Assembly (NCBI RefSeq): GCF_031760065.1
Contig: NZ_CP134500.1
Coordinates: forward strand, 248,001 to 312,000
Length of the DNA stretch: 64,000 bases
Reading direction: 5' to 3'
Origin: Streptomyces durocortorensis
GTDB taxonomy: Bacteria > Actinomycetota > Actinomycetes > Streptomycetales > Streptomycetaceae
Positions 56,945 through 64,000 of this stretch are shown piece by piece (positions within the stretch are counted from its first letter, which is position 1; each line of letters opens with the position of its first letter). The translations under genes and the position numbers were made by a program. The notes under the pieces are model-generated. The model was given only the letters and a program-made list of their open reading frames with translations, did no database searches and was not told the DNA's origin.

Positions 56945-58639
56945 GTGGCCATGCACGCTAGCCAGCCCCTCCGCGTCCCCGTCGGGACCGACGCCGAACG
57001 GTGGAACACCTTTCAGGGTGAGAAGACCCTGGTCGTAGCGGCCCGTACGGTCACCTCGACGGTACGGGTCCTCGAATGCCTCCCCGCCCTGCTGCGCGGG
57101 GACGCCCGGGTTACGGTCGTCTTCGCCCACGACCCCACCTCCGCGTTCAACGACGGAGTGCTGGAGCTGCTGCACGACGCGGGCTGCCGGGTCATCCCCT
57201 GGGAACAGGTAGGTCACGCCGAGCCCGACCTGATCCTCACCGCCAGCGAGAACATCGAGGTTCCCGAGGGGCATTGCCCGGTCCTCGTGCTGCCGCACGG
57301 CATCGGCTTCCAGAAGCAGGTACCGGACTCCCGGGGGCCCCGCGACCGGCTGTCCGGGGTCGTACCGGACAGCCTCCTGGAGTCCGGGCGCGCATGGCTG
57401 GCGATCTCGCATCCGAGCCAGGAGGAGCAGTTGCTCTCCTCGCACCCCAAGGCGGCCGGGCGCACCCTGCTCGTGGGCGACCCGTGCTACGACGAGCTGC
57501 TCGTCAGCGCCGGGCGGGCCGGGGCGTACCGGCGCGCACTCGGGGTTCCGGCCGGGCACCGGCTGGTGGTGCTCAGTTCCACCTGGGGCGGCAGTTCGCT
57601 GATCGGCCGGGACCCGGGGCTGGCGGCCCGGATGCTGGCGGCACTGCCCTACGACGAGTTCCGGGTGGCGGCGATCATTCACCCCAACGTCTGGGCGGGG
57701 CACGGTTCCTGGCAGGTACGCACCCTTCTCGCCCCGGCTCTGGAAGCCGGTCTGATGCTGGTCCCGCATGTGCATGCCTGGCGGTCGGCCCTGGTCGCGG
57801 CGGATGTCGTGGTCGGCGATCACGGTTCGGTGACCTTGTACGGGGCGGCGCTCGGCAAGCCCGTCCTGCTCGGGGCCTTCGGCAGCGAGGCGGTCGACGG
57901 CACCGCCGTGGCCGCGCTCGGGCGGGCCGCGCCCCGCCTCCACGGTCCGGGGGACCTGTACGAACAGATCACGTCCGCGCTGGCCGGCCGGGACCGGTTC
58001 ACCGAGGTCGCTGAGGGGGCGTTCGACCAGCCGGGACGGGCCCTGACCCGGCTGCGTACCGCCCTCTACCACCTGCTGGACCTCCCGGAACCGACGCACA
58101 CGCCCCCGCCGGACCGTTACCTGGGCGAGCCCGAGGAGACGGGAGCGGCGGTCACCTCCTGGCGGGTCACCACCACCGTCTCGGCGGACACCGTCACCGT
58201 ACGCAGGCGGCCCGCGGCGGTGTCTCCGGGCGAGGACGAGACGGCCGGACGCTTCGTCCACCTCGCCTGCGACGAGCGGGAGGCGGACCGGAACACGAAG
58301 GAGAACGCCTCGGCGCTGCTCCGAGGCGCTCCCGCCCCTGCCGCGACGGCTGCGCTCCAGTGGATCGGGGACACGCTGAGCCGCTTCCCGGGGTGTCGTC
58401 TCGCGGCGACCTCCGTGCGCGGAGGCGGGCATCTGGTGGGACTGCGGGACGGGCGGATCGTGGAGGCGGCGATGACCGGACCGGCGACCGGTCCGGGCCT
58501 GCCCGCAGCAGCCGTCCACGCCCTGCTGCGGGCCGCCGCTCCGCTGGCGGACGCCCAGCTGACCGTCCGCTTCGGAGCGCGCGACGAGGACGTGGTAATC
58601 AGGCTGCGTACACCGCCGACGGGCGGCATCTCGGCCTGA
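56945..58639 (+). CDS. Glycosyltransferase-like (GT-B / CDP-glycerol transferase-like) protein
   Basis: The 564-residue product has two Rossmann-like halves. The first includes GEKTLVVAARTVTSTVRVLE and VLVLPHGIGFQKQVPD. The second includes RVAAIIHPNVWAGHGSWQVR and VVVGDHGSVTLYGAALGKPV, resembling the nucleotide-sugar/CDP-glycerol binding face of GT-B enzymes. The last 150 residues are a separate, less conserved domain. No membrane helices. Substrate unknown; a cell-wall polymer or phosphoglycolipid role is plausible. Start is GTG 56945 or ATG 56951. Its upstream heptamer array is its most unusual feature. Confidence 0.7.
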   Translation: MAMHASQPLRVPVGTDAERWNTFQGEKTLVVAARTVTSTVRVLECLPALLRGDARVTVVFAHDPTSAFNDGVLELLHDAGCRVIPWEQVGHAEPDLILTASENIEVPEGHCPVLVLPHGIGFQKQVPDSRGPRDRLSGVVPDSLLESGRAWLAISHPSQEEQLLSSHPKAAGRTLLVGDPCYDELLVSAGRAGAYRRALGVPAGHRLVVLSSTWGGSSLIGRDPGLAARMLAALPYDEFRVAAIIHPNVWAGHGSWQVRTLLAPALEAGLMLVPHVHAWRSALVAADVVVGDHGSVTLYGAALGKPVLLGAFGSEAVDGTAVAALGRAAPRLHGPGDLYEQITSALAGRDRFTEVAEGAFDQPGRALTRLRTALYHLLDLPEPTHTPPPDRYLGEPEETGAAVTSWRVTTTVSADTVTVRRRPAAVSPGEDETAGRFVHLACDEREADRNTKENASALLRGAPAPAATAALQWIGDTLSRFPGCRLAATSVRGGGHLVGLRDGRIVEAAMTGPATGPGLPAAAVHALLRAAAPLADAQLTVRFGARDEDVVIRLRTPPTGGISA

Positions 58640-58659
58640 GCACATAGCTGTTGGGCGGG

Positions 58660-60834
58660 TCAGTCGTCCGCCGGTCCTTCCTCCAGCCGCTCGCGGAGTT
58701 CCTGCGCCCGGGGGCTTCCCCCGGCCTCGAAGATCGCGAGCGCCCGTTCCAGATGGCCGCGCACCCGGCGGGGGTCACCCTGGGTGCGCTGTTCGATGTC
58801 GGCCAGCGCGACGAGCGCCTGGGCCTCGTAGTGGGTCGCCTCCTGCGCGCGGAGGACCTCGGCGGCTTCGCTCAGGGACCGGACCGCTTCCTCCGTCTCG
58901 TCCAGGCGGTTGTGTACGAGGCCGATGGCCATGCGGACCCGGGCCGCCATTCTCGGGTCCTCGCGGGCGATGAGCTGTTCGTGCGCGCCGCGCAGGGTGT
59001 CCAGCGCCTCGGCGGGGTTCCCGGCGGCGTCCTGGGCACAACCCAGGAAGTAGGACGCTATGGCGGCTCCGCGCCCCTCGTTCGCGGCCGTGTTGAGTTC
59101 GAGGGCACCGCGGTAGGCCTCCATGGCCCGGACCGGGTCGCGCTGGTCCCAGTACCGGCCGGAGAATTCCTGTACGGAGGCGCGGACGACCAGGTCTCCC
59201 GAGACCTCGGCGCAGGCCTGGGCCCGCTCCAGCTGGCTCCGTGCGGCCGCGTACTCGCCGAGGTCCATCAGTGGGCGGGAGAGGAGACTGCGGAGCCTCG
59301 CCTCCGCAGCGGGCACCACGGACTCGGCGGCCGCCGCCGCACCCAGTTCGAGCGACTCCTGCCAGTCACCGAGATGCCGGTGGTGGAGGAACAGTACGGT
59401 CAGTGCCTCGGCGAGCTGCCACACCTCGGTCTGCAGCGTCTCCTCGCGCGCGGCGGCCCGCAGTAGGCCGAGGATGTTGCGGTGTTCGGCCTCCAGCCAG
59501 TCCACGGGCTGCGGTGCGCCCTCGGCGGCGAAGGGGTCGGGAACGCCGGCGAGCAACCGCGTGTGGTCGGCGATGCGGAGCCGGTCCTCCCGCACGGCCC
59601 GGTCGGCCAGCGCGGTCAGGGCCAGATAGTGCAGGGTCACCCGCCGTACCAGCGCCAGCCGTTCACCGGGGCGCTCCTCCTCCGTCGCACGTTCCCGGGC
59701 GTGCAGGCGTACGAGGTCGTGGAAGCGGAGACGTCCGTCCGCCGTCCGGTCGAGGAGGCCTGCCCGGTGGAGGGATTCCAGCGCGTCCGCGGCCGGGCCC
59801 GGGGCCAGGTCAGCCGCCACCGCGGCGACCCCGGCGTCGAAGGAGGCGCCCGGGTGCCAGCCCAGCAGACGGTAGAGCCGGGCGGCTTCCGGAGCGAGTT
59901 CACGATAGGCGAGGTCGAAGGCGGCAGACACGGACCGTTCCTCTCCCAGGGACATTCCTGCCAGTCGGCGCGATTCCGCGGCCAGCTCCGCCACGAGCCC
60001 CGCGAGGGTCAGCCGGGTGTCGGCCGCCAGCCGGGCGGCGACCACGTGCAGCGCCACCGGCAGCCCGCCGCACAGCTCCACGAGGCGTTCCGCCGAGGCG
60101 GGGTCGGCCTCGACCGTGCCGGTTCCGCACCGGTCGGCGAGCACCTTCAGGCCACTGTCCTGGTCGAGCGGCTCCACCGGCATCAGCCTTGCCCCGTCCA
60201 GGGCGAGTTCCCCGATGAGGCTCCCGCTCGCGACGAGCAGCGCGCTGCCCTTTCCCTTCGGCATGAGGGCGGCTGCCTGGGCGGGGCCCGAGACGTTGTC
60301 CAGGAAGATCAGCAGCCGTCGGCCCGCCGACCGGGTCCGCAGCAGCCGGGTCCGGTCCTCCAGCGTCGCCGGGATGTAGGGGTCGTCGACCCCCAGGGAC
60401 TTCAGACAGCGCCGTACGGCCTCGGAGATGTCGGGGGCCTTCGACTCCGTGCGCAGGGAGGCGTAGTCCACGTAGATCTGCCCGTCGGGGAACCGTTCCC
60501 GTTCGCGCTCCGCCCAGTGGGTCGCGAGGGCGGTCTTGCCGACGCCGGGCAGACCGTACAACGCGGCGAAGCCGACGCTCGCCCCGCCGTCGGCTCCGTT
60601 CCGGGCCAGCCAGGTGTCGAGCGCGGCCAGGCCCTTGGTCCGGTTGACGAACCGTACGGCCAGTGGCGGGATCTCATCGGGTGGAACATACGTTCCGGAC
60701 GGCGGCGCCTCCTGGACGTTGAACGTGATGCCGCCGTGGATCGCCCCGGCCTGGACGGTCGGCCCGTAGGTGGTGCCGGACAGGTCGTTGCGCGAGGAGA
60801 CCGGCTCGGACCCGCCCGGCCGCCCCGCCGTCAC
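58660..60834 (-). CDS. NLR-like NB-ARC/TPR protein with N-terminal amyloid-signalling-type motif
   Basis: The 724-residue product begins, after a short linker, with SGTTYGPTVQAGAIHGGITF (residues 19-38). This is a Gly/Asn-rich, beta-prone motif that matches one at the C-terminus of the upstream gene product. An NB-ARC-type STAND ATPase follows: Walker A GLPGVGKTA (about 94-102), Walker B RRLLIFLDNVS, GLPVALHVVAARL, and the winged-helix part FDLAYRELAPEAARLYRLLG. The C-terminal 250 residues are TPR repeats (WQESLELGAAAAAES and similar). Ligand binding to TPRs should trigger ATP-dependent oligomerisation and template the partner through the shared motif. GTG 60834 overlaps the partner's TGA (GTGA). 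Frames upstream of this are the partner's other frame. Confidence 0.9.
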   Translation of the reverse strand: MTAGRPGGSEPVSSRNDLSGTTYGPTVQAGAIHGGITFNVQEAPPSGTYVPPDEIPPLAVRFVNRTKGLAALDTWLARNGADGGASVGFAALYGLPGVGKTALATHWAERERERFPDGQIYVDYASLRTESKAPDISEAVRRCLKSLGVDDPYIPATLEDRTRLLRTRSAGRRLLIFLDNVSGPAQAAALMPKGKGSALLVASGSLIGELALDGARLMPVEPLDQDSGLKVLADRCGTGTVEADPASAERLVELCGGLPVALHVVAARLAADTRLTLAGLVAELAAESRRLAGMSLGEERSVSAAFDLAYRELAPEAARLYRLLGWHPGASFDAGVAAVAADLAPGPAADALESLHRAGLLDRTADGRLRFHDLVRLHARERATEEERPGERLALVRRVTLHYLALTALADRAVREDRLRIADHTRLLAGVPDPFAAEGAPQPVDWLEAEHRNILGLLRAAAREETLQTEVWQLAEALTVLFLHHRHLGDWQESLELGAAAAAESVVPAAEARLRSLLSRPLMDLGEYAAARSQLERAQACAEVSGDLVVRASVQEFSGRYWDQRDPVRAMEAYRGALELNTAANEGRGAAIASYFLGCAQDAAGNPAEALDTLRGAHEQLIAREDPRMAARVRMAIGLVHNRLDETEEAVRSLSEAAEVLRAQEATHYEAQALVALADIEQRTQGDPRRVRGHLERALAIFEAGGSPRAQELRERLEEGPADD

Positions 60835-61286
60835 TCCGCGCCCGGCCGCTGCTCCGGGGCCGTCACACCGGAGCCGTTCAGCGTGAAGTGGGAGATGTTC
60901 TGCCCCTGGACCACCGGGGCGTACTGGGTGCCTCCGCTGACGGAGTTGGAGACCGACACCGTGGGGGCCGACGGCTGGAGGGGCGCCAGTTCGTCGAGCA
61001 GGGTCCGCAGCTCCTCGGCGGCCTCCGGGTTGGCGCGCAGGGCCCGGCGGAGCCTGGTCCGCCACTCCGCCTCGATGTCGGCCGCCGTCGCCTCGTCTGC
61101 GTCGGCCCGGGCCGCCGTCAGCTCGGCGCGGGACTCCTCCAGCTCGGCGTCGACCGCGTCGGTGTCCTCGCCTCGGGACAGGAACCGGGCCAGCCGCCCG
61201 CGTACCTGCGTCCAGGCCTCCGTCGCCATCAGCCCCACGACGGTCGTCGCACCCGATGCCGCCAGTGTCATCAACTCGGCTTCCAC
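60831..61286 (-). CDS. Putative Bell-type effector with C-terminal amyloid-signalling motif
   Basis: The 151-residue product has a hydrophobic first helix (LMTLAASGATTVVGLMATEA, residues 5-24), then TQVRGRLARFLSRG and a long charged coiled coil (about 40-100). It ends in SGGTQYAPVVQGQNISHF (117-134). The last motif shares YxPxVQxxxI with the N-terminal motif of the NB-ARC protein encoded next. Small helical Bell proteins with this layout are known partners of bacterial NLRs and are thought to be membrane-active death effectors. GTG 61286 has AGAGGGGG upstream; its stop overlaps the NLR start, so both are made together. Confidence 0.8.
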   Translation of the reverse strand: MEAELMTLAASGATTVVGLMATEAWTQVRGRLARFLSRGEDTDAVDAELEESRAELTAARADADEATAADIEAEWRTRLRRALRANPEAAEELRTLLDELAPLQPSAPTVSVSNSVSGGTQYAPVVQGQNISHFTLNGSGVTAPEQRPGAE

Positions 61287-61683
61287 CGAACCCCCTCTGC
61301 CTCGCTCCTCACACCGTACGGGCGGGTGGCCCGTCACTGGTAGCAACCGTAGAGAGCGAACAGTCCCCGCGGAAGCGGAATCGAGGGCGCGGCGCGGTGC
61401 AGTTCCGGCCATGTCGCCCGTGGCGTACCGGCCCTGTGGAGGGCTGTGCTCCCGTGCGCGGGAAAGGCCGGTGCCGCGGCGGGGCCGCGAGGTCGGTCAC
61501 TGACCGGCGTGCCCCGAGATCACGGAGTGAGTACTCACTCAGCCTGCGGCCCGCGGGCCGGAGGCTGCCTCGCGGCGGCCTCCGCAACCGTCGGGCCGCC
61601 CGGCGCGTGATGATGGGTAGGGGGCCGCGACGCGGCAGCGTTCCGCCGGCACCGCCGGCCGGCACCCAGGAAGGGCGGTCGTC
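61287..61683. other. Divergent intergenic region
   Basis: These 397 bases separate the minus-strand effector/NLR operon from the plus-strand DUF3048 lipoprotein and must hold both promoters. Open frames inside have no family resemblance. The only strong element is a 16-bp perfect palindrome at 61525-61540; a GC-rich imperfect dyad follows at about 61543-61585. No -35/-10 pair is clear enough to assign. Confidence 0.5.
61525..61540. promoter_or_regulatory. Perfect 16-bp palindrome, TetR-operator-like
   Basis: GAGTGAGTACTCACTC is its own reverse complement. The GTGAGTACTCAC type is widely seen as an operator of TetR-family repressors in actinobacteria. No tetR gene lies nearby, so a regulator encoded elsewhere could act on the DUF3048 gene, the effector/NLR operon, or both. 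Confidence 0.55.
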
Positions 61684-62661
61684 ATGTCCCCAGCCGGAGT
61701 GAAGACGTGGGCCGCAGCGCTGCTCACCACGCTCGTCCTGGCCCTCCTCTCGGTCGGGTGCACGGGCGGGGACGGCTCCGGGCCGACGCCCCGCGGCAGC
61801 TCCCCGTCCGGGACGGGCTCGGGCACCGAGGGCCACGTGCTCGCCGTGAAGATCGACAACGTGGCACCCGCCCGGCCCCACACCGGGCTGGAGCGGGCCG
61901 ACATCGTCTACGTCGAGCAGGTGGAGGCCGGGCTCAGCCGCATCCTCGCCGTCTACTCCTCGGATCTGCCACCGGCCATCGGCCCGGTCCGCAGCGCCCG
62001 GGAGACCGATCTGGAGCTGCTGCGCCAGTTCGAACAGCCGACGCTGGCGTTCTCCGGCGCCCACAGCAGACTACTGCCGGTCATCGACCGGGCACCGCTG
62101 GAGGCCGTACCTCCGTCGAAGGCACCGCAGGCCTACTTCCGGGGGCCCGACCGGCCCGCCCCGCACAATCTCTACCTGCGGCCGGAGAGGGTCCCGTACA
62201 CCGCGTCCGGTGTCAACGCCGTCGAGGCGCTGGGGCTGCGCTTCGGGGCGGCTCCGCCGGGCGGGGAGCCGGAGGACAGCCATACGGTCCGCTACCCGTC
62301 CGCCGCCGTCAGCTTCACCTGGTCCGCCGAGCGCGGCCGGTGGCTGGTCTCGCTGGACGGCTCCCCCGCCCGTACCTCCGACGGGGCGCGGATCGGGGCC
62401 GGTACGGTCATCGTCCAGGACGTGACCGTACGCCCTTCGGACTTCCGCGACCGGTCCGGGAGCGTCAGCCCGTTCACCGAGACCGTGGGCTCGGGCGACG
62501 CGCTCGTCCTGCGTGACGGCCGCGCCCACGAGGCCCGGTGGTCGCGCGCCTCGGCCGACGACCCCACCGGGTTCAGCACCCCGGACGGCGAGCGCGTCGA
62601 TCTCGCCGAGGGGCCGCTCTGGATCCTCTACGCGCCGAGCGGGGGAAGCACCGCCCGCTGA
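61684..62661 (+). CDS. DUF3048 (YerB-like) lipoprotein
   Basis: The 325-residue product has a lipoprotein signal ending LSVGC (Cys about 26) and a Gly/Ser/Thr-rich linker. A two-part DUF3048 domain follows: VKIDNVAPARPHTGLERADI and VYVEQVEAGLSRILAVY in the first part, and TVRYPSAAVSFTWSAERGRW with the last strand PLWILYAPSGG in the second. Such proteins sit on the outer face of the membrane; their function is not established. AGGAAGG lies about 10 nt before ATG 61684. Confidence 0.9.
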   Translation: MSPAGVKTWAAALLTTLVLALLSVGCTGGDGSGPTPRGSSPSGTGSGTEGHVLAVKIDNVAPARPHTGLERADIVYVEQVEAGLSRILAVYSSDLPPAIGPVRSARETDLELLRQFEQPTLAFSGAHSRLLPVIDRAPLEAVPPSKAPQAYFRGPDRPAPHNLYLRPERVPYTASGVNAVEALGLRFGAAPPGGEPEDSHTVRYPSAAVSFTWSAERGRWLVSLDGSPARTSDGARIGAGTVIVQDVTVRPSDFRDRSGSVSPFTETVGSGDALVLRDGRAHEARWSRASADDPTGFSTPDGERVDLAEGPLWILYAPSGGSTAR

Positions 62662-62837
62662 ACAGCCGGGGGCGGGGCCGACGAGACGGTACGGGGCAGT
62701 CCCTCGGGAGGGCGGCCGGGCGCCTGCCCCCTTCCAGCAGCGGGGCAGGCGCACCGGGGCCGGGCCGACGGTCTACGGTCGACTGCGTCGGGGGGCGGCA
62801 GCCCGCCGCACGCAGCCGCGCACAAGGAGCACGTACG

Positions 62838-63821
62838 TTGTCGTCGTCCCCGTCCGGCCTGGTCGCAGGCATGGAACGCCACCAGGTTGCCGTCTATGTC
62901 GGGGCCCTGGCCGCCGGAGGCCTGGTGGGCCGGTTCGCTCCGGATGCGGGACCGGGCCTGGAGCACGCCATCAACCCGGCGCTGGCCGCCCTGCTGTACG
63001 TGACGTTCCTCCAGGTACCGGCCGCGGAACTGGTGCGCTCGTTGCGGGCGGGCCGTTTCCTGGCCGCCGCACTGGTGGTGAACTTCGTCGTGGTGCCGCT
63101 GGTGGTCGCCGCGATGTTCGCCTTCCTCCCCGACGAACAGGCGGTCCGCGTCGGTGTCCTGCTGGTGCTGCTGGCACCGTGCATCGACTACGTGATCGTC
63201 TTCAGCGGGCTCGCCGGAGGCGACAACCAGCGCCTGCTGGCCGCCACCCCTCTCCTGCTGCTCGCCCAGATGGTGCTGCTGCCGGGCTTTCTGTTCCTGT
63301 TCCTGGGGCCGGGCCTGGCCGACGTGGTGGAGGCCGGACCGTTCGTCGAGGCGTTCGTCGTCCTGATCGTGATCCCGCTGGCTCTGGCCTGGCTGACCCA
63401 GGCCTGGACCGCGCGCCGCCCGGCCGGGCGGAAGGCCGTCGACGCCATGGGCACGGCGATGGTGCCGCTGATGGCCGCCGTCCTGTTCACGGTGGTCGCC
63501 TCCCAACTGCCGAAGCTCGGCGACACCGGCAGCGTGGCGTACGTGGCCCGCGTCGTCCCGTTCTACGTACTCTTCCTCGTCGTGATGGCGTTCGCGGGGC
63601 TCGGCGTCGCCCGCGCGTTCCGTCTGGGCGTTCCCGCCGGGCGGGCGATCGTGTTCACGGGCGCGACCCGTAACTCCCTGGTGGTCCTCCCCCTGGCCCT
63701 GGCGCTCCCGGACGCGCTCGCCGTCGCCGCGGTGGTCGTGGTCGCGCAGACCCTGGTCGAGGTGATCGGCATGGTGGCCTACGTGCGGGTCGTACCCCGG
63801 CTGCTTCCGCCCCGGGACTGA
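62838..63821 (+). CDS. ACR3/bile-acid:sodium-symporter superfamily transporter
   Basis: The 327-residue product has about ten membrane helices. It contains LEHAINPALAALLYVTFLQV, LLVLLAPCIDYVIVFSGLAG with a membrane Cys in the place of the ACR3 Cys, and TGATRNSLVVLPLALALPDA, typical of ACR3 arsenite-efflux and related transporters. No ars genes are adjacent, so arsenite is only a candidate substrate. TTG 62838 has AAGGAG 8 nt upstream; ATG 62871 is the alternative and would remove 11 residues. Confidence 0.85.
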   Translation: MSSSPSGLVAGMERHQVAVYVGALAAGGLVGRFAPDAGPGLEHAINPALAALLYVTFLQVPAAELVRSLRAGRFLAAALVVNFVVVPLVVAAMFAFLPDEQAVRVGVLLVLLAPCIDYVIVFSGLAGGDNQRLLAATPLLLLAQMVLLPGFLFLFLGPGLADVVEAGPFVEAFVVLIVIPLALAWLTQAWTARRPAGRKAVDAMGTAMVPLMAAVLFTVVASQLPKLGDTGSVAYVARVVPFYVLFLVVMAFAGLGVARAFRLGVPAGRAIVFTGATRNSLVVLPLALALPDALAVAAVVVVAQTLVEVIGMVAYVRVVPRLLPPRD

Positions 63822-63939
63822 CCCGCACCCGCCACGGCCGCGCGGGGGCGTGTTCCGGCCCACCGGGGCAGGGGCGGGCGCATCGGGAAGCAAGTTCGTT
63901 TGTTCATAGGCCAGTTCGGGTAGTCCACCCCTGCGCCCG

Positions 63940-63958
63940 TTGGGTTAGGGTCACCTGA
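63940..63958 (+). promoter_or_regulatory. DmdR/DtxR-type iron box overlapping a leaderless promoter
   Basis: TTGGGTTAGGGTCACCTGA matches the Streptomyces iron-box consensus TTAGGTTAGGCTCACCTAA at 16 of 19 positions. It covers a TAGGGT -10 (63946-63951) and its last base is the A of the ATG at 63958, six nt after the -10. Bound DmdR1 with Fe2+ would block the promoter, so the gene should be on in iron shortage. Confidence 0.7.
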
Positions 63959-64000
63959 TGACGAGTGCCTCACCGCCTCCCCCCTCCGGCGCGACCACCG
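63958..64000 (+). CDS. 5' end of an iron-regulated gene, truncated by window edge
   Basis: Only the first codons are visible (MTSASPPPPSGATT). There is no Shine-Dalgarno sequence, consistent with the leaderless promoter predicted here. The iron box suggests siderophore biosynthesis, uptake or export, but the visible residues carry no family information. Confidence 0.6.
   Translation, partial: MTSASPPPPSGATT

Noticed and set aside
55349..58645. 1098-codon open frame on the minus strand
   Set aside because: It runs antisense through the glycosyltransferase-like gene and out of frame through the chitinase gene; composition is that of a shadow frame.

Overview
The window is GC-rich actinobacterial DNA, almost certainly from a Streptomyces. 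This rests on codon use with G/C in third positions, frequent GTG starts, paired VOC and GNAT genes, DasR-type and DmdR-type boxes, NB-ARC/TPR proteins and an MHS transporter. No rRNA, tRNA or CRISPR array was seen.

Layout. (1) 1-10312, minus: most of a giant hybrid NRPS / trans-AT PKS gene running off the left edge (3437 residues visible). Its order is C-A-PCP-KS-cMT-ACP-KS-DH-KR. Neither KS is followed by an AT, and the A domain carries a glycine-type code. A shortened Rieske oxygenase relic lies directly upstream and overlaps it as ATGA. (2) 11.0-12.9 kb: a scar zone with a SMI1/KNR4-like gene cut by one in-frame TGA and two different decayed IS5-type transposase fragments. (3) 12.9-14.7 kb: a tetR, membrane protein, GNAT operon under a near-ideal palindromic operator. 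(4) 14.9-19.6 kb: an Lrp-type regulator divergent from an amidohydrolase, MHS transporter and esterase operon. (5) 19.6-21.2 kb: a graveyard of dormancy/stress genes (CBS-BON, response-regulator receiver, tandem universal stress protein). (6) 21.3-25.7 kb: a sulfane-sulfur/persulfide module (rhodaneses, CstR, TauE/SafE exporter, MBL-rhodanese, DUF302) with three almost identical CstR-type operators.

(7) 25.6-47.9 kb: mostly core-like metabolic genes: acyl-CoA dehydrogenase, rRNA methyltransferase-like protein, secreted endonuclease, glutaminase-STAS, a baeRF-like protein, D-2-hydroxyacid dehydrogenase, phosphoketolase, aldehyde dehydrogenase, a three-subunit molybdenum aldehyde oxidoreductase, VOC proteins, a tyrosine phosphatase and small DUF proteins. 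A decayed cation-efflux gene lies among them. (8) 48.2-53.3 kb: the mutA-mutB-meaB operon for B12-dependent methylmalonyl-CoA mutase, followed by a relic of a FecE/BtuD-like ABC ATPase. (9) 53.6-58.6 kb: phosphoglucomutase, a GH18 chitinase behind twin DasR-like boxes, and a glycosyltransferase-like protein behind 12 perfect copies of a heptamer.

(10) 58.7-61.3 kb: the most notable system. A small helical protein is translationally coupled (GTGA) to an NB-ARC/TPR NLR-like protein, and both carry a matching YxPxVQxxxI motif, at the C-terminus of the first and the N-terminus of the second. This is the arrangement expected for amyloid-signalling effector/NLR pairs, that is, a putative regulated cell-death or defence device. 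(11) 61.7-64.0 kb: a DUF3048 lipoprotein, an ACR3/bile-acid-symporter-type transporter, and the first codons of a gene whose start overlaps an iron box.
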